DNA from: Pseudomonas costantinii
GTDB lineage: Bacteria > Pseudomonadota > Gammaproteobacteria > Pseudomonadales > Pseudomonadaceae
DNA: 64,000 nt
Direction: 5' to 3'
Assembly: GCF_001870435.1 (NCBI RefSeq)
Contig: NZ_MDDR01000009.1
Location: forward strand, 1 to 64,000
Part shown: one piece after another, positions 8,658 through 17,352 of the stretch
Numbering within the stretch: position 1 is the first letter of the stretch
Layout of the letters: every line of letters begins with the position of its first letter
Position numbers and translations under genes: made by a program
The notes under the pieces: model-generated
The model's database searches: none
The model's input: the letters and a program-made list of their open reading frames with translations, nothing else
What the model was told of the DNA's origin: nothing

Positions 8658-10182
8658 TGGCAGCCACCTGATCGCCACCGGTGGCGAGGTCAATAATGCG
8701 TTCCTGGGAAATAACGTGGCCGGAAGCCCCGCCGACTTCGGCCACCAACTGGCCTTCGCGCATGATCAACACGCGGTCGCACGTGCCGATGATTTCCGGC
8801 AGCTCGCTGGAGATCACCACGATGCCCACACCGGCCAGGGCCAGTTGATTGATGATGCGGTAGATCTCGGATTTGGAGCCGATGTCGACGCCCCGTGTAG
8901 GTTCGTCAAGGATCAGCACATGCGGCTTGACCTCCAGCAGCCGCGCCAGCAACACCTTTTGCTGATTGCCGCCGGACAATGCGCCGACGTTGACCTTGCC
9001 CGACGCCACGCGAATCGACAGCGACTTGATTGCATCATTCGAACGCTGCGCGGCGTGACTGCGATCCAGCACCCCACCGGCATGCGCATCCGGGACACAG
9101 GCGCAGACGTTGATATTGTCGGCCACGCTCATGTCCAGGAACAGGCCCTGGGCCTTGCGGTCTTCGGTGAGGTACACCACGCCGGCGCGAATCGCGTCCG
9201 CCGGGGTACGCAGTTGAGTCAGGGTCTTGCCGACCACTTCGAGGGTGCCGGAGGTGCGCGGGTCGGCGGCAAAGATCAACCGTGCAAGCTCGGTGCGCCC
9301 TGCCCCCACCAGCCCGGCAATGCCCAGCACTTCACCGGCATGCAAGTCGAAGCTGCAATTGCGCACGCGCTTGCCATCGGCCATGTCGCGCACGCGCATC
9401 ACCACATTGCCGGGGTTATACGCGGCGTGTTCTTTTTTGTAGAAACCGGACAGGTCGCGGCCGACCATCATCTTCACCAGCACCTCGGCCGACAGCGCAT
9501 CGCGGGTCAGTTCGCCGATGTATTGGCCGTCGCGCAGCACCGAAACCCGGTCCGACAACTCGTAGATCTCGGCCATGCGGTGGCTGATATAGATAATCGC
9601 CAGGCCCTGGCTGCGCAGTTGTTTGATCAGCGCAAACAGGCGGTCGGTCTCGCGGGACGACAGGGGCGTGGTCGGTTCGTCCATCACCAGGATCCTGGCG
9701 TGGGCATGCAGGGCGCGGGCGATTTCTACCAACTGGCGCTCGGCAATCGACAGGCTGCTGACCCGTGTCGCCGGTTTGAATTCGGCGCCCAGGCGTTGCA
9801 ACACCTCCACACACCCGGCCTCCATGCCCTTGCGGTCGATGGTCCAGCCACGGCGCAGTTCACGGCCCAGGTAGATGTTTTCAGCCACGCTCAGGTTTGG
9901 GCACAGGCTCAGTTCCTGATAGATCACGGAGATGCCGAGGGTTTTGGCGGTGGCGGGGTCAAAGGTGGCGACGGGCTGGCCGTCGATGCGGATTTCGCCG
10001 CCGGGATCGGCCTGGTAAGCGCCGGAAAGGATTTTCATCAGGGTCGATTTACCGGCGCCGTTCTCACCCATCAAGGCATGGATTTCACCGGAATAGACCT
10101 TCAGGCCAACATTCTTGAGCACTCGCAAACCGTTGAAGGTTTTGCTGATGCCCTGCATCTCAAGCAAGGGTTCAAGGCTCAT
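8650..10182 (-). CDS. Sugar ABC transporter ATPase with two nucleotide domains (RbsA type)
   Basis: The product has 510 residues with two ATPase domains. The first has Walker [10 protein letters not shown], signature-like [15 protein letters not shown] and Walker [13 protein letters not shown]. The second has the degenerate Walker A VGAGRTE, signature [15 protein letters not shown] and Walker [12 protein letters not shown]. This layout is that of RbsA/XylG/AraG. It is the first gene of the operon (ATPase-permease-binding protein-LacI-xylB), and the 180 bp upstream hold the LacI-type palindromes. Confidence 0.92.
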   Translation of the reverse strand: MSLEPLLEMQGISKTFNGLRVLKNVGLKVYSGEIHALMGENGAGKSTLMKILSGAYQADPGGEIRIDGQPVATFDPATAKTLGISVIYQELSLCPNLSVAENIYLGRELRRGWTIDRKGMEAGCVEVLQRLGAEFKPATRVSSLSIAERQLVEIARALHAHARILVMDEPTTPLSSRETDRLFALIKQLRSQGLAIIYISHRMAEIYELSDRVSVLRDGQYIGELTRDALSAEVLVKMMVGRDLSGFYKKEHAAYNPGNVVMRVRDMADGKRVRNCSFDLHAGEVLGIAGLVGAGRTELARLIFAADPRTSGTLEVVGKTLTQLRTPADAIRAGVVYLTEDRKAQGLFLDMSVADNINVCACVPDAHAGGVLDRSHAAQRSNDAIKSLSIRVASGKVNVGALSGGNQQKVLLARLLEVKPHVLILDEPTRGVDIGSKSEIYRIINQLALAGVGIVVISSELPEIIGTCDRVLIMREGQLVAEVGGASGHVISQERIIDLATGGDQVAANG

Positions 10183-10250
10183 GGATGAGCTCCTGGCATT
10201 ATTATTTTTGTAGTCGAGTGCTGCCGACTCTATGCCAGATACATTTCCTT

Positions 10251-10266
10251 ACGCAAGCGCTTGCGT
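10251..10266. promoter_or_regulatory. Putative LacI-family operator, site 1
   Basis: ACGCAAGCGCTTGCGT is a perfect 16-bp palindrome with the central CG/GC symmetry usual for LacI-family operators. It lies about 70 bp upstream of the first gene of the sugar operon. Confidence 0.65.
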
Positions 10267-10277
10267 GCGCCGTTTAT

Positions 10278-10294
10278 CGTTTGATTAAACGTTT
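10278..10294. promoter_or_regulatory. Putative LacI-family operator, site 2
   Basis: AAACGTTT (10287-10294), within TTAAACGTTTCA, resembles the core of RbsR/PurR-type operators, and CGTTT/AAACG half-sites flank GATT at 10278-10291. It sits 12 bp upstream of the first palindrome, so the two could be bound cooperatively. Confidence 0.5.
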
Positions 10295-10362
10295 CACCAA
10301 GCGCATAAGTGTAGAAATGTGCATTCAGGATGCACGGGGGATGGTTTCGTCTGCGGGTCTCG

Positions 10363-11361
10363 TTACGGGTCCAGTGCCCCGCCGCTGTAGCTGTCGGATA
10401 AGCGACTGCCGGTGAACTTCGCCACCACTGAGCCTTGGGCGACCAGGCGTTCGCGGTGGCTGGTGAGCATGCGGCCGGTTTGTGCGGCGTGCAAAATTAC
10501 CTCGGAGTCGGGGTCGCCGGGGCGACCGATGATCCGGGCAAAGCGCTGGCCTTCCTCGACGTAATCACCCACGCCTCGGTCAAACACCAACACACCGGCA
10601 CGCGGGGCGAGGATGGTTTCCATGCAGCCCATGCCCACCACATCGCCTTGCCATTCGTCGATAGCGGCCACCTCGTCGACCACGCCATTGATGCACAACC
10701 ATGCCCACACGCCATCGGCGTCCTGTTGCGCCAGGGCATCGCTGACGTCCGCTTGCCCGCGCAATTCGACAGTCGCCGCCAAGCGCGGTGAGCCGTGGTT
10801 GATGATGGTTTCTTCAAAGGAGCCATCACCGCCTTCATCCCAGACGATCACTACATCCACCCGCAAAGCCGCCGCCAGCGCCAGGCCTTGTTCCGGCCAG
10901 AAGCTGCGGTGGATGTAGAGGTAAGGCAGCGCCTCATCGTCGGTGTGCAGGTCCAGCACCAGATCAGCAGAGGCAGCCAGTTGCACCAGGCTTTTTTGCC
11001 ATTGCATCAGGTTGTTCGCCGGACGTTCCATGGCCAGGGAATGATCGAAGGCCCGGTTAAAGTTTTGCCCGGTGGCCTCATGGAACCGTCCGAGCAATCG
11101 GCCCTGGCGAAACTGGCCAACACCCAACGGATTCGCCTGGGGCACGACAGTCACGCTGCCTCTGAGCCGACCTTGATCCTGGCACGCCTGCAAGCGCGGC
11201 AGCAGATTATGCAGCACCAGCATCCCGGCTATTTCATCGGCGTGCACGCCCGCTTGCAGGTGTACCTTGGGTCCGCTGCCATCGCCGTCAAAGCGCCAGG
11301 CGCCGATATTCAGCACGTTGCCGGCGTCGCCGGTCACCTGCCACGAAAGGTCTTTTGCCAT
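10363..11361 (-). CDS. M14-type deacylase (succinylglutamate desuccinylase/aspartoacylase family)
   Basis: The product has 332 residues. Zinc ligands are visible as H40 and E43 in GVHADEIAG and H139 in LDLHTDDEALPY, with PQANPLG between them. Enzymes of this family remove acyl groups from N-acyl amino acids, as in AstE, aspartoacylase and DoeB. The C-terminal half (GCMETILAPRAGVLVFDRGVGDY onwards) is the beta-rich domain found in the larger members. The ATG at 11361 has AGGAGG seven bases upstream. It is divergent from a TetR gene with a palindrome between them. With the transporter and aminotransferase next door, catabolism of an imported N-acylated amino compound is inferred; the substrate is unknown. 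Confidence 0.82.
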   Translation of the reverse strand: MAKDLSWQVTGDAGNVLNIGAWRFDGDGSGPKVHLQAGVHADEIAGMLVLHNLLPRLQACQDQGRLRGSVTVVPQANPLGVGQFRQGRLLGRFHEATGQNFNRAFDHSLAMERPANNLMQWQKSLVQLAASADLVLDLHTDDEALPYLYIHRSFWPEQGLALAAALRVDVVIVWDEGGDGSFEETIINHGSPRLAATVELRGQADVSDALAQQDADGVWAWLCINGVVDEVAAIDEWQGDVVGMGCMETILAPRAGVLVFDRGVGDYVEEGQRFARIIGRPGDPDSEVILHAAQTGRMLTSHRERLVAQGSVVAKFTGSRLSDSYSGGALDP

Positions 11362-11395
11362 GCCTTGCCCTCCTCTGATCATTTAATCGGTAGAG

Positions 11396-11413
11396 ATTGA
11401 ACAGATGTTCAAT
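11396..11413. promoter_or_regulatory. Putative TetR operator, site A
   Basis: ATTGAACAGATGTTCAAT is a perfect inverted repeat with 8-bp arms and a 2-bp centre. It lies between the divergent deacylase and TetR genes. A closely related palindrome (15 of 18 positions identical) lies in front of the aminotransferase-ATPase gene at 17305-17322. Confidence 0.7.
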
Positions 11414-11451
11414 TAACCTGTGCACTCTGGTGTTTCAGCAAAGGCATTCCC

Positions 11452-12087
11452 GTGACCATCGACCCTCCTAAACTGCGCCGCGCCGACCCCGATGAACGCC
11501 GGGACTTGCTGATTACCGCGACCCTCACCAGCCTCGCGCGCGATGGCCATGCCGGGATTTCGGTACGACGCATCGCGGCCGAAGCCGGAGTGTCCGTGGG
11601 TTTGCTCAACCATCACTTCGGCACTATCGATGCGCTGATCGCCGAGACCTACCACAAGCTGGCCAGTGAACTGACCAGCGCGCTGTGGGCGCAGGTCGAA
11701 CTGGCCGAAGGCGCAGCCGCGCGTCTGGATACCTTTCTCAGCGCGTCCTTTTCGCCACGGGTGATGGACCCCGACTTGCTTGGCGTGTGGGTGGTGTTCT
11801 GGAGCCTGATCCGCCACTCGCCCCACGTAAACCAGTCCCACGAAAACAGTTACCGCACCTACCTGGCGCTGATCCAGCAACTGCTGGACGACTTGGCCCG
11901 CAGCGAAAACCTGGTGATCCACGACAGCCATCTGGCCGCCATCGGCCTATCGGCGATGCTCGACGGGCTCTGGCTCGAGGGGTGCCTCAACCCCAGCACC
12001 TTCAGCCCCGCCAACGGGCTGCACATCTGCCGCTGCTGGGTACAGGGGTTGCGTCACGGAGCATTCGGCGCCGACCACGTCTTGTGA
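11452..12087 (+). CDS. TetR family regulator, BetI-like
   Basis: The product has 211 residues from the GTG at 11452. The N-terminal TetR helix-turn-helix is GISVRRIAAEAGVSVGLLNH followed by HFGTIDALIAETY. The C-terminal part (RTYLALIQQLLDDLA; AAIGLSAMLDGLWLEGCLN) resembles the BetI ligand domain. It probably represses both the deacylase gene and the aminotransferase-transporter operon through the palindromes at 11396 and 17305. Its 3' end overlaps the convergent DMT gene by 141 bp. Confidence 0.88.
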   Translation: MTIDPPKLRRADPDERRDLLITATLTSLARDGHAGISVRRIAAEAGVSVGLLNHHFGTIDALIAETYHKLASELTSALWAQVELAEGAAARLDTFLSASFSPRVMDPDLLGVWVVFWSLIRHSPHVNQSHENSYRTYLALIQQLLDDLARSENLVIHDSHLAAIGLSAMLDGLWLEGCLNPSTFSPANGLHICRCWVQGLRHGAFGADHVL

Positions 12088-12945
12088 TTCGGGATGGCGC
12101 GCGCTAAGCATCGCCAGGGTGCCGCTCACCGCAATCAACACCGCGCCGATGATCAGCGAGGTGTCCATCAGCGTGCCCCAGATCAGGCTCGACAGAATGA
12201 ACGCCCAGATCAACCCGGTGTATTCGAACGGTGCGAGCAGCGTGGCCGTGGCACGGCGGAAACTGGCAAATAGCAAAAACTGGCCAATACCGCCGACCAG
12301 CCCTGCCGCTAACATGCCCAGCCAGGCCGGCGTCGGCGCGGGGGTGTGAGTCCAGGGCAAGGTGACGGCCATGCAGATCACAAACACCACATTGGTGATC
12401 AGCATCTGTTCCAGCACCGAGGTGGTCGGGTCGACCTGGCGCAACTGGATATAAGTGAACGCCCAACACACAGCAGCCGCCAACGTCAGCGCAATCGGCA
12501 ACGGGTCGACCATATGGCTCGGGCGGCAGGCGATCACCACGCCGACAAAACCGATGATCAACGAGATCCACTGCCCACGGCTGGCGCGCTCCTTGAGGAT
12601 CAGCGCCGCGAGCAACGTCACCATGATCGGCGCGGAGAAATACAGCGTGGTCATTTCCGCCAGGGTCAGGTCCTTGGCAGCGGTGTAGTACAGCAACCAG
12701 GCGAGTAACGACAGCAGCCCGCGAATGATCAAGAGCTTGCGGCTCACGGAGCTCCATGCTCGGCGCAACAGCCCCATGCGTCCGGCGATCACGCAGGCGG
12801 CAACGACCACCAGGCTGCGCCAGAACAGGATGGTGAATACCGAATAATCGGCCACCAACCATTTGATCACCGCATCCTGCAACGCCAGGAACGCATAGGC
12901 CAGGGAGCACAGGGCGATCCCTTGCAGCGAGCGATCCCGGTTCAT
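11947..12945 (-). CDS. DMT superfamily (EamA) transporter with extended C-terminus
   Basis: The product has 332 residues. About 285 residues form the ten-helix EamA transporter, with characteristic TTLYFSAPIMVTLLAALILKE and FEYTGLIWAFILS. The last 45 or so residues (after SARHPESQDVVG) are hydrophilic, unlike the family, and are read antisense to the end of the TetR gene. The original stop therefore seems lost or the ends have drifted together. The start overlaps the upstream permease stop as ATGA, so it is the last gene of the operon. Export of a breakdown product or amino acid is a guess from context. Confidence 0.8.
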   Translation of the reverse strand: MNRDRSLQGIALCSLAYAFLALQDAVIKWLVADYSVFTILFWRSLVVVAACVIAGRMGLLRRAWSSVSRKLLIIRGLLSLLAWLLYYTAAKDLTLAEMTTLYFSAPIMVTLLAALILKERASRGQWISLIIGFVGVVIACRPSHMVDPLPIALTLAAAVCWAFTYIQLRQVDPTTSVLEQMLITNVVFVICMAVTLPWTHTPAPTPAWLGMLAAGLVGGIGQFLLFASFRRATATLLAPFEYTGLIWAFILSSLIWGTLMDTSLIIGAVLIAVSGTLAMLSARHPESQDVVGAECSVTQPLYPAAADVQPVGGAEGAGVEAPLEPEPVEHRR

Positions 12946-13640
12946 CCGGCGGACCTGCGCAGCGGCGTGCCGCGCCGTTCGGCGATGGCGTAGACGCCTT
13001 CAATCAAGAAGGTCAGGCACAGGTAGACGCCGGCGACCAACAGCAGCGGCTGATAGATCTGCAAGGTTTGCGCCCGCACCACGTTGGCCGCGCCCAGCAG
13101 GTCAACCACAGCGATGGTCGAGGCCAATGCGGTGGACTTGAGCAACATCACCGTCTCCCCCGCCAGCGTCGGCAACAGCAGACGCATCGCCCGTGGCAAA
13201 CGCACCCGCAACAGCGCCTGGCGCGGGGTCATGCCAAAGGCCGAAGCCGCCTCCATCTCACCTTTAGGCACCGCCAGCAAACCACCGCGAATCACTTCAC
13301 CCACATAGGCGCCCACCGACAGCACCAAGGCGAACACGATGTACCAATAACCATCGCGCAGGAACGGCCAGAGAAAGCTGCCCCGGATCATCGGGAACTG
13401 CGCAAACAGACTGCCCAGCCCGTAGTAGAAAATGTAGATCTGGATCAGCAGCGGCGTACCCCGAAACACACTGGTGTATCCCAGCGCGAAACGGGCCAAC
13501 CCTTTGCGCCGCGACAAGCGCGCCAACGCCACCACCACCGCCAGGGCAAAACCCAGCACCGCCGAAACCAGCAGCAGCGACAAGGTGGTTTGCAACCCCT
13601 TGGCGATCAGCCCCGCGTAGTAACTTATCCATTCAGGCAT
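12942..13640 (-). CDS. Polar amino acid ABC transporter permease (HisM type)
   Basis: The product has 232 residues with about five membrane helices. It contains the family RGTPLLIQIYIFYYGLG and the cytoplasmic EAA-type loop EAASAFGMTPRQALLRVRLP. GAGGGG lies a few bases upstream of the ATG at 13640, which is preferred over the frame start at 13658. It pairs with the next permease to form the channel for the binding protein encoded upstream. Confidence 0.9.
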   Translation of the reverse strand: MPEWISYYAGLIAKGLQTTLSLLLVSAVLGFALAVVVALARLSRRKGLARFALGYTSVFRGTPLLIQIYIFYYGLGSLFAQFPMIRGSFLWPFLRDGYWYIVFALVLSVGAYVGEVIRGGLLAVPKGEMEAASAFGMTPRQALLRVRLPRAMRLLLPTLAGETVMLLKSTALASTIAVVDLLGAANVVRAQTLQIYQPLLLVAGVYLCLTFLIEGVYAIAERRGTPLRRSAG

Positions 13641-13647
13641 GTGCCCC

Positions 13648-14352
13648 TCACTCGACAACCGGCATCCAGCGACGAATACGTCGTTCCAGGCGCCCGGACA
13701 GGTAGTTGGAAGCCAGCGTCACCAGGTAATACAAGGCGGCGGCCGTGAGGTAGAACAGCAAATATTGGCGCGTGGAGCCCGCCGCCTGTTTGGCGGTGTA
13801 CAGCAACTCGTTGGTGCCGACCACGCTGATCAAGGCGCTGTCCTTGATCAGGTTGATCCACAGGTTGGACATACCGGCCAGGGCGAACGGCGCCATGATC
13901 GGCAAGGTCACCCGGCGAAACAGGCCAACACCGCTCAAGCCAAAAGCCCTTGCCGCTTCGATTTGCCCATGGGGAATCGCCAGGATGGCTGCGCGGAAAA
14001 TCTCCGACGCATAAGCACCTTGAACCAACCCCAAGACCAGGATCGCCACCAGCGGCCCGCTGATATTCACCTGCTGGAAACCCAACCACAGCATCAACGC
14101 ATTGAGGCCCATGGAACCTGCGTAGTACAGCAGCAGGATCAGCAGCAATTCAGGCACCGCGCGAAACACCGTGGTGTAGCCGCGCATCATCAGCGCAATC
14201 GGGCGTGGCGCGCTGAGCTTGGCGCACGCCACCACCAAGCCAATCAGCAACCCCACCACAAACGAGCCGGCGGAGATCTGCAGGGTCATCCATAACCCCT
14301 TGAGCAACGCGTTGCCCCACCCCTGTTCGCCGAAGCTTAAGAGATCGAACAT
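13648..14352 (-). CDS. Polar amino acid ABC transporter permease (HisQ type)
   Basis: The product has 234 residues. Family signatures are YTTVFRAVPELLLILLLYY and the EAA loop EAARAFGLSGVGLFRRVTLP. Its ATG overlaps the stop of the binding protein gene as TAATG, so translation is coupled. It is the partner of the HisM-type permease. Confidence 0.9.
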   Translation of the reverse strand: MFDLLSFGEQGWGNALLKGLWMTLQISAGSFVVGLLIGLVVACAKLSAPRPIALMMRGYTTVFRAVPELLLILLLYYAGSMGLNALMLWLGFQQVNISGPLVAILVLGLVQGAYASEIFRAAILAIPHGQIEAARAFGLSGVGLFRRVTLPIMAPFALAGMSNLWINLIKDSALISVVGTNELLYTAKQAAGSTRQYLLFYLTAAALYYLVTLASNYLSGRLERRIRRWMPVVE

Positions 14353-15206
14353 TATTCGCTCTTCTGGGCGATTTGCTGGTACGGGCTGTCACAGGTCTTG
14401 CTGACAAACGCCGGGGTGTCACCGCGTTTGCACGGGCTGACCGACAAGCCGAAATACTGCTCGGACAAGTCGTCATACTCCTTGCTCACCAGCAACTCGC
14501 CGATGGCCTTGTCGAGCCTGGCCTTGAGCGCGGTGTCTTCCTTGCGCAGACCCGCGCCGACACCACGGCCGATGATCGGGTCATAGGGCACGCTGGCGAT
14601 ATGCGCCAGGCCGCTGGCTTCCGGGGTCTTGACCATCATGGCGATGGCGGTGTCGTCGGCCATCATGTAGTCAATACGCCCCGCGATCAGGTCGGCGTTG
14701 GCCGATTCCTGGGTGTCGTAGTACTTGAGATCCGCAATGCTCTCGTAATACTTCTTCAGGTAGTTGGCGCTGACGGTGGAGATCTGCACACCGATCAACT
14801 TACCCTTGAGACCCGCCGGGGAGATCTCGACTTCGCTGCCTTTGGGCCCCGCCACGCCCAGCAGCGAGTCGTAATAGGCACGGCTGAACGCGATCTGTTT
14901 TTCGCGCTCATCGGTGACCGACATCGAGGAGAAAATCACGTCGATCTTCTTCGCCAGCAGTGACGGGATGATGCCGTCCCACGCCACTTCCTTGATTTGG
15001 CACTCAGCTTTCATGCCTTCGCACAGCTTGTGGATCAGGTCCACTTCAAACCCCGACCACTGCCCGTTGCCGCCCTTCACGGTAAACGGTGGGTAGGGTT
15101 CGGCCGCGACGGCGAACACGATGGGTTTTTCCGCAGCCGAAGTAAAACCTGCGGCCAACATCAACACTGCACCGCTCAACCACGTTGCCATGGGTTTGCA
15201 TTTCAT
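14352..15206 (-). CDS. Amino acid ABC transporter binding protein (family 3)
   Basis: The product has 284 residues from the ATG at 15206, with a Sec signal peptide ending near FTSAAEKP. It contains the family 3 opening FAVAAEPYPPFTVK, GQWSGFEVDLIHKLCEG and VAWDGIIPSLLAKKIDVI, as in lysine/arginine/ornithine-binding proteins. The tail has two cysteines (PCKRGDTP and KTCDSP) that could form a disulfide. GGGG lies upstream of the start, 25 bp after the fusion gene. The ligand cannot be assigned. Confidence 0.9.
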   Translation of the reverse strand: MKCKPMATWLSGAVLMLAAGFTSAAEKPIVFAVAAEPYPPFTVKGGNGQWSGFEVDLIHKLCEGMKAECQIKEVAWDGIIPSLLAKKIDVIFSSMSVTDEREKQIAFSRAYYDSLLGVAGPKGSEVEISPAGLKGKLIGVQISTVSANYLKKYYESIADLKYYDTQESANADLIAGRIDYMMADDTAIAMMVKTPEASGLAHIASVPYDPIIGRGVGAGLRKEDTALKARLDKAIGELLVSKEYDDLSEQYFGLSVSPCKRGDTPAFVSKTCDSPYQQIAQKSE

Positions 15207-15231
15207 GATTTTGCCCCGTCTTATTATGGAA

Positions 15232-17226
15232 TTAGCGAGTTTGATGCGCGTTGACGAACTGCCGGCAACGTTCACTGCGTGGGTCGATAAACACCGAGTC
15301 CGGCGAGCCGCTTTCCTCGATCATGCCTTGGTGCAGAAAAGCCACTTTGGACGACACATCCCGCGCGAATGCCATTTCATGGGTAACCAGAATCATGGTG
15401 CGGCCTTCCTCGGCCAGGGAGCGGATCACCCGCAGTACTTCGCCCACCAGCTCCGGATCAAGGGCCGAGGTGGGTTCGTCAAACAGCATGACTTTGGGGC
15501 GCATGGCCAGCGCACGGGCAATGGCCACACGCTGTTGCTGACCACCGGAGAGAAACGCCGGAAATTCGTTGCGCTTGGAGGCGAGGCCGACACGGTCGAG
15601 CAAGGCTTCAGCGCGTTCGATGGCTTCGGCACGGCTTTCGCGCAGCACCTGGATGGGGGCTTCGATCAGGTTTTCCAGCACCGTGCGATGGGGCCACAGG
15701 TTGAAGTTCTGGAACACCATGCCCAGGGTCGAACGGATGCGCACCAGTTGCTTGGCGTCGGCCACCAGCGGCGAGCCGGGGCAACCGTAGTTCAACTTGA
15801 TGCTTTCGCCGTCGACATGGATGCTGCCCTGGTCCGGCACTTCAAGCATGTTGATGCAGCGCAGCAAGGTGCTTTTACCCGAGCCGCTGGCACCGATCAG
15901 CGAGATGACTTCACCTTCGTGGGCCGTGAGCGAGATGCCCTTGAGCACCTCGATATTGCCGAAGCGTTTATGCAGGTCGATGACCTCGATCATCTTCTTG
16001 GCTTGCGCCGGTTGCACCACTTCAACCTTTGGTGCCGCCGCGATGCGCGGTTCACCGGTGAGCTTGGCGACAAACGCAGCGATACGCCGGCACGCTTCGG
16101 CCAAGCGTTCTTCGCCCAGGGTAAAGGACAAGCGCACGAAACCTTGGGCGGGCTCACCAAACGCGGCGGCATCCAGCACCGAGACACCTGCTTCACGGAA
16201 CAACCGCCAGGCAAAATCCAATGAACTCAAGCCGGTGCCGCGCACATCCATCAGCACAAACATGCCCGCTTGAGGCGCCTGCACCTTGATCCCTGGGCAC
16301 GCACTAAGGCCGGCCACCACCAAGTCACGTCGACGTCGGTAGATCTCGCGCATGCCCACCGTCACGTCTTCATGGGCCAGCACCGCCGCCGTGGCGGCTT
16401 CCATCACGAACCCGGGCAAGCCATAGAGCATGCTCAACACCAGGGTTTCGGCGTGCACGACCATCTCAGGCGCCGCGATGATCCAGCCGATACGCCAGCC
16501 GGTCATCGCGTGGGACTTGGACAAGCTGCCGATCACGATGCAGCGCTCGGCCATGCCGGGCAAGGCTGCGAGGCTGTGATATTCGCCGTCGAACACCAGG
16601 CTTTCGTAGACTTCGTCCACCACCACCCACAGGTCATGGGCGATGGCCAAATCAGCAATGGCTTGCAGCTCGGGTGGGCTGAGTACAACGCCGGTGGGAT
16701 TATTCGGGTTGGAGAAAAAAATCGCCCGGGTACGCGGCGTGATCGCGGCGGCGAGTGATGCCGGATCAAGACGAAAACCCGATTCCGGCGAACACGGCAC
16801 GCGCACCAGCGTCGCCCCACTGGCCTTGAGCGTGGCTTCGTAAGTGACGTACATCGGGTCGAGCACCAGCACTTCATCGCCGGCTTGCAACAAGCACAGG
16901 GAACTGACGAACAAGGCATTCTGCGCGCCGGGCACGATGATCACGTTTTCGGCGGCCAGCGGGCGGGCCAGGGTCTGGCTATAACGCGCCGCGATGGCAT
17001 CGCGTAATGTCGGGCGGCCAGGGATTTCGGTGTAATGGGTATCACCGTCGCGCAAGGCGCTGACGGCGGCATCGGTGATGAAGGACGGCGTGGCGAAATC
17101 AGGGTCGCCAACGCTGAGGATAATGATGTCTTCGCCTTGGCTTGCGGCGTGGAACGCGGCGTGGTGGATGTCCCAGGCGGCTACGCCCTGCCCTGCAATT
17201 CGTTCAACGAAGGGGGAAAACCGCAT
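15232..17226 (-). CDS. Aminotransferase fused to an amino acid ABC transporter ATPase
   Basis: A single uninterrupted 664-residue frame encodes two complete enzymes. Residues 1-390 are a class I/II PLP aminotransferase: FFSNPNNPTG, VVVDEVYESLVFDG, the PLP lysine K237 in GSLSKSHAMTGWRIGW, and the arginine region GFVRLSFTLGEE. A proline/alanine-rich linker (about 391-411) leads to a polar amino acid ABC ATPase (412-664): Walker A GASGSGKST, signature LSGGQQQRVAIARAL, Walker B VMLFDEPTSALD and THEM switch. The ATPase fits the binding protein and permeases downstream, which have no separate ATPase gene. An internal ATG (codon 412, at 15993) could give a free ATPase but lacks a strong ribosome site. 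The fusion suggests coupling of uptake to transamination. Confidence 0.9.
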   Translation of the reverse strand: MRFSPFVERIAGQGVAAWDIHHAAFHAASQGEDIIILSVGDPDFATPSFITDAAVSALRDGDTHYTEIPGRPTLRDAIAARYSQTLARPLAAENVIIVPGAQNALFVSSLCLLQAGDEVLVLDPMYVTYEATLKASGATLVRVPCSPESGFRLDPASLAAAITPRTRAIFFSNPNNPTGVVLSPPELQAIADLAIAHDLWVVVDEVYESLVFDGEYHSLAALPGMAERCIVIGSLSKSHAMTGWRIGWIIAAPEMVVHAETLVLSMLYGLPGFVMEAATAAVLAHEDVTVGMREIYRRRRDLVVAGLSACPGIKVQAPQAGMFVLMDVRGTGLSSLDFAWRLFREAGVSVLDAAAFGEPAQGFVRLSFTLGEERLAEACRRIAAFVAKLTGEPRIAAAPKVEVVQPAQAKKMIEVIDLHKRFGNIEVLKGISLTAHEGEVISLIGASGSGKSTLLRCINMLEVPDQGSIHVDGESIKLNYGCPGSPLVADAKQLVRIRSTLGMVFQNFNLWPHRTVLENLIEAPIQVLRESRAEAIERAEALLDRVGLASKRNEFPAFLSGGQQQRVAIARALAMRPKVMLFDEPTSALDPELVGEVLRVIRSLAEEGRTMILVTHEMAFARDVSSKVAFLHQGMIEESGSPDSVFIDPRSERCRQFVNAHQTR

Positions 17227-17304
17227 GCCAGAGCCTCTCGTTCAAGAAGAAAAAGCGCGAACCCGCTTGTGTGCAAACGGGTGGATGCGGTCAACATAGT
17301 TCAA

Positions 17305-17322
17305 ACTGAACAGTCGTTCAAT
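17305..17322. promoter_or_regulatory. Putative TetR operator, site B
   Basis: ACTGAACAGTCGTTCAAT contains the palindrome TGAAC-AGTC-GTTCA and agrees with operator A (11396-11413) at 15 of 18 positions. An additional half-site GTTCA at 17299-17303 adjoins it. It lies about 80 bp upstream of the aminotransferase-ATPase gene. Confidence 0.65.
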
Positions 17323-17352
17323 GGGTAAGTTCGAGGCAGTGTCGTTTATCGT

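Noticed and set aside
7662..10188. Long plus-strand frames across the sugar ABC genes
   Set aside because: They lie opposite highly conserved transporter genes and have the Gln/His/Arg-rich text of shadow frames.
15232..15993. Separate ATPase gene starting at the internal ATG
   Set aside because: The frame is continuous with the aminotransferase, the linker looks like protein, and no good ribosome site precedes the ATG; kept only as an alternative product.
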